64,000 nucleotides of DNA from Cliona cf. orientalis (Eukaryota; Porifera; Demospongiae; Clionaida; Clionaidae). The DNA is taken from NCBI GenBank assembly GCA_963930775.1, contig OZ005691.1, positions 7,313,000-7,376,999 on the forward strand, in the 5' to 3' direction. The position numbers and the translations under genes are program-made. The notes below the pieces were generated by a model. The model ran no database searches and was not told the origin of the DNA. It worked only from the letters and a program-made list of their open reading frames with translations. Positions 1-11,504 of the stretch are shown one piece after another (within the stretch, counting starts at the first letter, position 1; the number at the start of each line of letters is the position of its first letter).

Positions 1-3000
1 GTGAGCCAATTGCCCTTGGGAGGACCAGGTATGGCAGCACTGATGATACCCCCCAGTCACCTCCAACCACAGTGATAGTAGAGGTACATGAAGAAGCAGC
101 TAAACCGGGAGACCAACAGCCTGAGGCCGGTAAAGAAAAAGATGAACAGCAAACAGAGAAGCCAAGCAAGAAGAAGAAAAAGAAGAAGAAACTAAAGAAA
201 TCTAAGAGTGTTGGGTTTGATGTTCCCGGTGAGTCCTTGATAGATGAGCTACACGTTCAACCGTCCGAGAAACAGCAAGAAGAGATCCAGCAGATTGAAG
301 GTGAACTGGAAGAGAGGGCTTACAAAGCAACCAGCCGGCTAAGGAGGCTATCGATAGCTATCTACTACTTCTTGCTGGCTCACTCTGACTATCCTGTCTT
401 CTTCTTTATTATTCTCAACATTATCCTTAATGGGAGTGTGCTATCTATGGCGTATGCCTTCCTCCTCTACACCTGGGGCCTGCTCTCCATCCCCTGGCCT
501 ACTAGAAAGTTCTGGCTCACTCTGATATTCTACACTATGTCAGTGCTACTCATAAAGTATGCCTTCCAATTTCATGAAATCAACTACTGGATGGAGCATT
601 TTGATTCGAACAGTGGTCTCTACCCACCCCTAGTGCTGGGAATTCTGCACAGAAAGAATTTTTTCACGAATGCTGTTTGGGATATCTTGCTACTCATTGC
701 CCTATTGCTGCACCGAGGCTTGTTGGTGCAATATGGACTGTGGAGTGCTGGACCAAAGGAGGAGAGCATTATCAAATCCTTCACCAATATATTGTAAGCT
801 TTAATTCAGTGTGAGAGTAATTGAGCTCGCCCAATATTTTGCATGATACATGTAAAGTCTGCTTACATGTACTGTATCCCGAAAATAAGCCCCGCTTTTT
901 CAGCAGTAGATGTGATCCAGACTGGGGAGGGGATTATTTTCAAATTCTCCTTTAATATAAGCCCCCTCCAGCAGATGGCTTTGCCTACCATCTCTTCTCC
1001 ACCTACATAACACTTGCTTAGCCATCGTACGTAGTCTACCCTCACTTTGGGCTCCAACATAGCAGTAAGAGGTGCTATGCTCATGTGATCGATTTAGTAT
1101 CTCCGGTGAGCACTAAAACATGGCTGATTCTTTCAGTCTACATGGGTAAGTTGCATACGCTTACAGGCTACGTTCGATGCCTTAATCATAGAGAATCTGA
1201 GATGGAGTCTAAGAGTCAGACCTACTCTCGACTTTGATAGTGACAAGTCTCAATGGGACCTGGGATGAACTCGACAGCACAGTACTATATACAAAACAAG
1301 TATAAAAACAATTAAATAAAATTGAAGGATGAAGTAGGGATGGCAGGATCAAAAAGTACACAAACAAGATTTGTAAGGGATAATCACATCTACTATCCCT
1401 ACGCTTGCTTTTCTTTATTATTACGCACCTATTAATGTCAACATACTTGTCGAGTGAAGTATGTGGAAGACATTCAGGTTATTCCTAGTTGTCACGATGG
1501 TATCATGATCAGTTTGATTCAATCACACGCATTATTACTGGTTATTTTGGCATCCCTCAACTTGAAAGCAAGCGTAGGGATGTATAGTAGATGCGATTAT
1601 CCCTTACAAATCTTATTTGTGTACTTTTTGATCCTGCCATCCCTACTTCATCCTTCAATTTTATTTAATTGTTTTTATACTTGTTCCTGTTCTTTTTTAT
1701 TGCACATAGTGCATTTTATCAATGTCATCTTACATGGCTTGCTCACAACTTCTGTCCAGTGTAATTAAGTGGACGATGGGAGGTGCCGAAGTTTTGTAGC
1801 CACGCCTCTCGTTAACTTGCGTTCATATGCCTATGTGATGAAGCAGGCTGATAAAGAAGGCTGTTTTAGGCGGCCCAAGTAGTGATGAGACTCTTCCATC
1901 TAGGGAGAAAACCAAGTTCGCTAGCAGCAGCTACTCGGCATAATTCTATGATCTGTACATTACCGCTCCACGAGCCTTGCGCCTTCGTATGATATCTATG
2001 ATCGTTCGGCCAGCGGAGCATTAGCACTGCATGCGCTAGCGAGTAGCTCGCCCGGGCCTATGCCTAGTGCCTTACCGCTCCCCGAGCCTTGCGCCTTCTT
2101 ATCCATGATCGATCCAGCGCACTGCTGCATGCGCTAGCGAGTAGCTAGCTCGTCTCGCGGCCTCGGCTCGAGCGCTCGAGCTCGCCCGGGGCAGGAGGCA
2201 CTGTCACATGACTTCACCATGGCAACACATTCCGAGCATGCGTATTATATCACAAAATGGCGTATCAGACACACCCAATTATCAATGCACCGTACATACC
2301 CACTATTACGTAACAGTCAAGATAATGCCAAACTTGCGTGCCACTGCACTGCACGCCACAAAATGAAGTGGATTTATACTCAAACTAAGATGAGCGATTA
2401 AGGCAGTCTTGAGCTAGCCCTGATAATGAAAAAGAAAGAAAGATTGAGAAATGGCCATTTTTTTGAACATCTGGTTCTGGCATACAATTGATTTGATGAA
2501 TGATCTTGATCTTGTTAGATAGATAATTTGTTGGAGATTCTGATTTTCACACTTAGAAATTTCACAAAATTACCTATTTTGAGATATTTAGATATTTGTA
2601 ATATATTACATATATGGAATATCTGGGCAATCCCTACTTATAGAGTCGGTAATAGATAATTTGTTGGAGATTCTGATTTTCACACTTAGAACTTTCACAA
2701 AATTACCTATTTTGAGATATTTAGATATTTGTAATGTATTACATATATGGCATATCCGGGCCATCCCTACTTATAGAGTCTACCGACTCTATGATGCATC
2801 TTATATCAGCCCAGAAAACTCCCTGAATTATAATGGTGGCACTTGTAGCATACATGTACAACTTTTAAATTGCTCGCTGGATACAAGCAGTAGTAATGTA
2901 CACCTGATATAAGTCAATCTATATTTCAGCGAACTTTCAGGTCTCAAAAGAGCTCTGTCAAGACCCTGAATGTTTCTATAATTACCGTAAAGCTGGAAAT

Positions 3001-6000
3001 ATTGGCGGGAATTAAATTTGGTGGTTGAGCCTAAAATCGCTATTGCAAGAATATTAGTGGATTTAAATATGGCGGTTTGGTATGGGATTGCCATACGTAT
3101 ATATGCAAGTAGGAAATTTTGGCGGATTTTAATTTGGCGGTTGTGATGTAGATCGCCAAACCGCCAAATTTAATTCCCCGCCAATATTTCTGGCTATACG
3201 GTATGACATAGGTTGCCTCATAAAGACATCATAGTTACCTAATTACTGAAAAAAGTAAAATTTAATGCTACTGTAGATATAATGTTGCAGTGTATGATGT
3301 TAAATTCCTTGCGTGCATTTCAGCAAGCAGCTCTGGCACGATGTGAAGGACTTCTTTGTTCGAATGTTTGATCCTAACAAATCCCAGGGAGCCAAGGACT
3401 ACTATGCAGTCATGCTCTTCTTTGATCTGCTCTGTTTCCTTACTATTGTTTTTGGAGTCAACTCCTTTGGGGTGAGCAAATGCATACCTTAGGGTGACAA
3501 TTATTTGCAGGTACATATTTCCGTGATTTTGGGTTAAAACACAATTTGCAAGTACTAAATTTTGAAATTTGTATGCGAAAATGGTACAGGGTTGATAAAA
3601 TTTAATGCTCTATATTGCATATAGCTAATGTCAGCGGTACAAAATTTAGCATGTTTGGACCAATCCACAACCCACAAAAATTGGTCACCATGTATGTTTT
3701 ATACTGGATTGTGAATTATTTTCGATGATTTTGGTGTACTACTAGAGCATATAATTAGTCCGATTTTGGGTCTAGCATTGTACGTTTGGTGAGTCAGAGT
3801 TGATATGGACCTCATGGATGTCCAATATGTATCTTGCATGCAGATTGGTATCCAGACTAGGACAGTTGCAGATTTGACTGCTGTTGCCAACTTAGTCCGA
3901 AGCAACAACGTTCCTCTTCTCTTTGTTGCATTGCTACTGCTGCAATTCCTATCAATGGTAGTGGACAGGTCAGTGTATGTCTCAATAATAAGTTGGTTTA
4001 TAACAGTTTTGGTAATGTCAAAATTCTTAGCAAGTGATGTACAATTTTACCAAGCCTTTCCATGTTGTTCAGAAGTGTGGGAAATCTGTGTACGAGTCTA
4101 TTTTTTGGTCTCTTGTAGTCAATGATGAAGTAGATACTGATTCTTGAATGCAATAAAGCCGTATAGTGCCTGACTCTTACTTTCACTCATTGTCTGAGTT
4201 GAGTATCTGTTAGTAATACATAAATATTATCTTTGAGTGGCCGATTTGTCTACATGTCAGACTCATGTAACTTTATTATGATGCTGAATAGAGCCATCTA
4301 CCTTCGACGATCCCTTCCTGCGAGATTTGTATTCCAGATCATTCTTCTGATAGGATGGCATGTGGGGCTGTTCTTTATACTACCGTCTGATCCTCTCACT
4401 GGAAGGTATGTACCAATGCACGAAGCTGCGTGCAACATTTGATTCCAGTGCACTTCTTACCTCGTTATCCCAGAACATCACATACTGTAGCCAAATTATC
4501 ACCACAAGAAATATTTTACTGATTTCATCACTTGCTCCACTGATTTTGTCCGCAAGTATTCATGCCATACATATATGTGTAAATGGTGAAGTAATTCGTT
4601 TATTGCAGGGTTTCATTCAGGATTTTTATTGAGGGGGAGTAAATATAATGATTGCCAAATTAAGGGGAGGAGTACTATAGTAAGTAGTGCATGCTTCCAG
4701 GTTTATCCAAGGTATTTCATCCAAACTTGGGGGGTCTGAGATGTGCTTTCGTTGAAATTTATGGCCACTGCTTTTGGTGGCTTTTGAGACATGGCACCCA
4801 ATAATGTAGTATCTCGGGTGAGCGCCCATGGGCGTTTACATAGAAGCTGCCACATTGACCCCTTGAAATGGGGTACATGGGCGCTTACCCGGGAGTGGGT
4901 GCTTGCCTGGGACACTACAGTAGTACAAATGTACATTGTACATGTGCACAGAGAATAATATTTTTAATGAATGTGGAAATTAATCTGGGCAATAGAGAGT
5001 GTTCCACTGTATGATGATTACTTTCCCATGATACTAAGAGGCCATATCATAATGATCATTTTAGTTCAATATTATTATTATTGCTACAGACCATTCACAT
5101 CGAATACCGCTGCCCAATGTCTCTACTTCTTCAAGAGCTGCTATTTCATTGCTTCATCTCTTCAGATCGTGGCAGGCTACCCAGCACGCATCCTAGGATA
5201 CCTACTAACTTCAAGCTACAATGTGGTCGCTTGTAAGCACACAACCATTAATAAGTAAAAGGTGTAGTGTAGTTGGAATGAATTAACCCCAGAGTTACCA
5301 TACAGAGCTTACGGATTGGCCACCTCTCAAATATCTCCATATAGTTGTGTTCCCTGAACCCATCCTCTGTGAAGAAATATCTTGGATGAAAATCTTGATC
5401 CATGCAACAACCTGAGTAATATGCTTACAGCTTGTATCTTATCCATTGATAAATTTCAGCCCACATGGAAATAGGACCACCTCAAGCTTTGTTTTAGCTG
5501 CCAACCAATGGCTCGTATCTGTGCAGCATTTGTGCCCCATGGTTAAACCCAATAAATTGGTTGCTGTAGTGGATTGCTGTGATATTGGTCGAATATGTAG
5601 GCATAATATGAATTTTTATTGATGATACAGGGCTGGCTTTCCTCGTGTATCGTTTGATTCCATTGCTGCCAGAGCTGAGAGAGACAATGGACTGGACATT
5701 CACTGACACTAGCCTCTCCCTCATCAACTGGTTCAAGGTTCAAGAGATATACTCCTTGATATACCTTGTCAAAGCACAGAGAACTAGGGAAAAGGTTAGT
5801 GTTTAAAGTGTAAGATAAATAACTGTTCAGAATCCAAGTTTCTTATCCAATGACTCAAGGTGAAAGAAATGGGCATTATCTGTGATATCATGCACACCCC
5901 TATTTGTTATGATTTATCACAGGGGACTTGTTATGATAGTTATGCAGTACAACTACAGGGTAGTTGATGATAATATGCTGAACATCATTTATTCCCTCTA

Positions 6001-9000
6001 TAGGCTTTCCCACGTGACCTTGGACAGAAGCAGAGCTGGCTTATCAAGATCTTTGCTGGTGGCCTTGTGCTGATTGGGCTGGTTGTGTTGATCTGGCTGC
6101 CTCTTCTTCTCATCAGCATCATAGGCGAGGCCAGTGAACCAAATCCTCCTGTCCAGGTTGACATTAAGCTCAGCATTGGAGGATTCCAGGTCTGCTGTTA
6201 CAGTAGTTAATACATACCTAATGATGTCGTAGTAGAACCATAATTCAGGGCAAGCCTGAGTGAGCCCTGAATACATGAGAAACCGGAAGTGGTGTATACA
6301 TGTATATTATATCAAGGGCTTATCGAGCCGCCGTAGGCAGCGAGAGGGCATGTAACCCGCATAGTGCTAACATAGACGGCGAAATCCTAATTGTTACTAA
6401 AATAGCAAAACGTTCAATAAACAAACTAGTATAGGCAATGTTTGTACCTGGTTTTATAGTGACCTACTTCCATGCTTATCCTTTGTTGGCAGCACCAAAG
6501 ATCCAGAAGGCAATACCAATCGTTGAGACAAGTGAAAATGAGGCGATACTCAAGTCGATCAGGGATGGTGGCAGTGAACAACAGCTCTGAGCTGACAAAA
6601 CGCCATCACACACTGTATCAGGGGTCATGAGACGTCAAAGGTCTTCGTTCTAAGCTAGTCTTCAATAGCTTACCCTGTCTCCGTCGTTGGGCCGTCAAGT
6701 GAATGGGAGCTTTACTGTGACTGTTGGAGACTCAGACTTGGCTCGATTTTATTACTAACACTTGGTAGCGTTGAGAACCACCTGAAAGGACGATGATAGC
6801 CTCTCTTCTTTGTCAAATCTTGAAAAGAACGGGCTGACAAGCCATCAAATAAAATTTCATAGCTAGTCAAAAATCTATTTTTAGTAACATGTTGGATTTC
6901 GCCGTCTACGTACGATACATGCCCTCTCGCTGCCTTTGGCGGCTCGATAAGCCCTTGATTATAATATTATTTGTGTGTGATCTTGCATAGCAACGATTCA
7001 ATGCGCATTGCTCAGACACCACGTGGTAGAGACCGCTTACTATGGCTGGTAAAGGTTGTCATCAACACAGTGATCCACTGAATCGTGGCAGTGCAGTGTG
7101 GCTCAAACTCAAGGCGGATAAAAATCTGCGTTGTGGAGTGTGCTATTGGGTAACTTTCGACCAGAACCTCTCAAGTTGTAGCCATGGCAGTGGCAGTCAT
7201 TCACGGTTGGCATTGTTTTCAGTTGAACTGTAGCTACAGTTAGCTTAGTGACTGTGCTGTTCTCCAATTCAAGATAAATAAAGTCGTACTCAAGGATGTC
7301 AAGAATCATGTCATGGCCAAACTGTGAGCCTGGCAGCTCCAATTTTGTCATTTGGTTGTGCTTGGCCTGCCCAGTTAGTGACTCAAAACCAAGGTATTTA
7401 ATACAAATAAAAACCCTGGAGTACAAGCTGATGCTATGAGCAAAGGCTTGCCCCGCCTGATGATATAGTGTCTGTGATAGAACAATGATTTTCATTGATG
7501 TACTGTACATGCAGCCTTTGGTTGAACTGAGTGTACAAGATAGAGACATCCTTACGCTGAGTAATGAGGAGTATTCCAGGCTTGGAACCTTGTTTAACGA
7601 TTCTATCGTAAGTCAAACAATGATAATGTATGCATAAAGATTGTCAATGTGTAAATTTAATTTATGCAGCCTTTCCCTGTATTTTCAAGGGAGTTTCAAC
7701 AAAATGATTTTCGTCGTGTAGTATTTCCAGGGCAGTCCACTTCTCTTTGGACCATCAGCCCACCGTCAAGAGGACAACTTATACGCCAGCTCAATAATTT
7801 GACGCAGGCTTCCAATTTAAGCATTCCGTTGGATTTTTCGTGGTCTATTAAAAGGTACTGCAACTTCATAAGGATATAGTCTGGTTTGTTATTTCATCTA
7901 CTCTATTCTGTTCTACTATGATAATAATAATAATTGATTTTGCAATGTTTTCCTTTGAGACTAATCTGTATTGATATTAATTAATCGAGGGCGGCTTTTA
8001 TTAATTTGGAGCAACAACCTCTTGGTGACATTGACACAATAGATTTGATTATAATTTTGAGATAGATAATTGATAAATAAACAGCAGAATCAAGCGAAGG
8101 ACGTTTTTTGCCATGTTTTTGCCTCGAAGTAACGATCGTTCATGGTTTGCGATTGTGACCATGCCCACTTAATTGTGTTCGTGCATGCGTGCGGCTACTA
8201 TTCGAGGGTGGCTACTATTTCTTTTGTAGACTTCCATATGTGGCTACTATTCAAGGGCGGCTACTAATCGGGGTACGGCTTCTATTCAAAACACAGTATT
8301 TATGTGTAGTAATTCTGAATCTTATGTAATATTTGTATACATATACTTGTTTTGAGCCTGAAATTTCCGCATGCATTTTGCATAATTGAATGCAGAGTTC
8401 CAAGCTCCAGCTCCAACGTACTGGAAACTGTATCAGGAATAACGACACAGTTCCTCTCTTCCAAATCTCCTGCTATAGTCAACGAACTCCTGAAGAGCCT
8501 CCAAAGTGAAATGCCAGTTGAAGTGTAAGTTGATTTGGTTCTGCATAGCTATACCATGCACAATTTAGCTATGCAGAACCAAATTAAAACTCGTAATTAT
8601 CTTTTACATGTAGCTATGTTGTATTAGCATAAATATGCACGATTTCTGGTAAAGTTGTCACACTCTACATTATGGTACATTATGAAAAGTCCTAGAACGG
8701 GAATTTCTTACGCTAATTAGATCTTAATCTCATTTTGTTAGCATAAACACAATAGTACATAAAAGGAGGCTTACTTCAAGAATCGCTGTGTTCATAACTT
8801 GCTAGCATTGTGACTGAGCGCTCGAACATCCTGGCAGTGGGCATGGCCAAAACTTCACTCTTCATTAAGCGCACATCGTCTAATAGGTGCACGTTTCCTT
8901 ACCACCGAGAGTGATAATTGCATGCGCTTATTAACCAGTATTATACCGTATAGCCGGAAATATTGGCAGGCATTAAATTTGGCGGTTGAGCCCAAAATCG

Positions 9001-11471
9001 CTATTGCAAGAATATTGGCGGATTTAAATTTGGCGGTTCGGTACCGGATCGCCATACGTATATATGCGAGTAGGAAACTTTGGGGGATTTTAATTTGGCG
9101 GTTGTAATATAGACCGCCAAATTTAATTCCCCGCCAAATTTTCCGGCTATACGGTATTAAGTCCACTGGCTAGAATGTTGGTACACCTAATGAATTGTAG
9201 TTGCTGACTCTGTATTTTTATATTATTATGAAGAGTAGGAGATGATACATGTACGGTGTAGTAGATATTATCCAATTTATATAGAATTGTGAATCTGACA
9301 AATCTCTATCCAACACTGATTAATGCTCCATCCAGTGAACAGTCAAGTAACTTCTCACAACTGAGCGGTAAGTGGTGTATGTACATACAGCTGATTGTTT
9401 CTTTACTGTGATGTATCTCAGTATGTATATGTGACTTTGCAAGCATAATAAATCAATTGAATTCATCGAAAAATTGGCTTCATTGTGCTTCAAATCAAGA
9501 GACATGGTCCACAAGCGTCACAAATAGTGCCTTTTATAGGCCACCGTAGCCACGCCTGTCGACAGTGCCCACTCGATGTATAATGCTGCTCATGTGTACA
9601 ACGAAGTGGCCAAGTATATGACTGGTAAAGATCATCGAAATGTTCTAAATAATTCCCGTGTCATCTATAGCACTATACATGTAGCTATTGTCCGGATCCG
9701 CTGACTGAAATCTAAAGCATTTATTACAACAAAATAATGTATGTATTATCAGTTCATATCTTCCTAGTCTAGGTCTGGTGCTAGGTCTTTTGTCACATCT
9801 AAGCAGCATTTTGGAATCCACTATTTTTCATAAACTTATAAAATTATAGCCATGCACACAAAAATAAACCTATATAATGATGGATTGCGCAATATGTGCA
9901 TGGGGTATGTGCTGTATAGAGATCTAGCGTTTTCTCCTTTTTCAGATCCATTCTACATGTACATGTAGATACATGTATCTGATATACTATATGTATGAAG
10001 TTATTAATACCATGGAATATTGTCCAGATACTGTTTCCATGTGCTGGTGATAGAGCACATCTAATTACCCCGTGCACATGTGCAAGGGGGTAATGTAATT
10101 GGTTGTATCATTGTTGTTGTCGTCAGCACAAAAATTACTATATCTCGAGACCTAAGGACCTCAGCAACTCATAAGCACAACAAATCAATTCATAGGCGTA
10201 GGAAGATACTGAAGGTTGGGGGGGCTGAATAAATGATTGCGCGCGAAGCGCGCACAAATTTTTGCGACCACGCCTACTTTGTGTTAAACCACGCCCATTT
10301 TTGCACGATCGAGGCTGCTATCTTGATGATGACGAACTGTAGATCAAGTAGAATACATTTGGCAGCTATTGAGGCACATTTTACTCATATTATCAGGCCA
10401 GGTAAGAAATCTGTGTTATAACAATACTGGGCTGAGAGAACTTCCCAAGTTTTACTAATCTGAGAATATGGACTGACACAACTAACAAGGGGGGGCGCCA
10501 GCCCCTGGAGCCTCCTCGTTTCCTACGCCACTGCAATTGAATTTGGCGAAAACCAGCTTCAGTTTGCTTCAAGTAGAGAGATACAGTCCATGAGCGGGGT
10601 TGTAATTATGCTCTATGAGCTCTAGTTCCATAAAGTGATAAGAAGTCTGGGGTCAGGTCCACTGGGGTATTTTGAAATTCATGTACCATAATATTATTAT
10701 AGCAACATGTACTTGACACCATGATAATTGTTATGCTCTAACATGTCTACATGCATACTTGCAGTCTTTATTAATCGAGGTGTGTCACCCAATGTCTCGT
10801 GTAGTCTGACTCGGAATAAAACCAACGGCACTGAGATTGGAGTAGAGTGGTGGAGCCTCAATCAAAGCTCCCAATATGTTGTTGCTCCTCCCACTGATGG
10901 CCAACTTGAAATGATCATCTACAGTGAGAGAGTTGCACCTCAGATATTTAGCTTCCTCAGCGGACTTGGGTAAGGCAACAGAGTGAATAGGCCAAATATT
11001 TCTAGTTTTCCATTTGTATTGCATACATAGGTCTAAAAAATACCGCATGTATGGCCAGAATGTTTGGTGCAGTGTTAAGTTTGGTAGTTTGGTGGTCAGC
11101 CATCACAACTACCGTCGTATCAATGTAAGCTCACAAGAGAATAGCCCAGAAACACCTTTATAGTCATTGTATGTCATCTAAGTACGCAAAACATATAATT
11201 ACGGCAAGCGCTATAATTATGTTTGAGGCAATAAAGAACATGAAGAGCCTGATAAAGGTACAGCTACCACAAGTATTGTACAACTATAGTATTTGGTGTT
11301 TAAGTCACATTACTACACCCTCCCTCACAAGGTTCAGTATCCAAACCTGTCTGATGAATTACGTGAAGGACTGGGGCACAAATGCCAGGGCAGGCGTATC
11401 ACCTCCCAGACATCTCAGTTCAACAATTAAAGAATTGGTTGTTTGTTTGGTTGTTATTTTGTTCGTAATTA

Positions 11472-11504
<33 letters not shown>

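Larger units (their letters stand above)
798..3323. other. Piezo intron filled with repeats
   Basis: No coding exon was found here; short open frames have no family features. The stretch holds a foldback element, a long interspersed repeat, a 133-bp tandem duplication and a TACCGTA-type TIR element, each listed separately. Confidence 0.7.

Noticed and set aside
863-1084. 73-residue minus-strand ORF
   Set aside because: No family features, lies in a Piezo intron, no splice context of its own.
2219-2401. Small ORF beginning MATHSEHAYY
   Set aside because: Corresponds to a conserved block of a dispersed repeat (also at 48985) in which the frame is not preserved.
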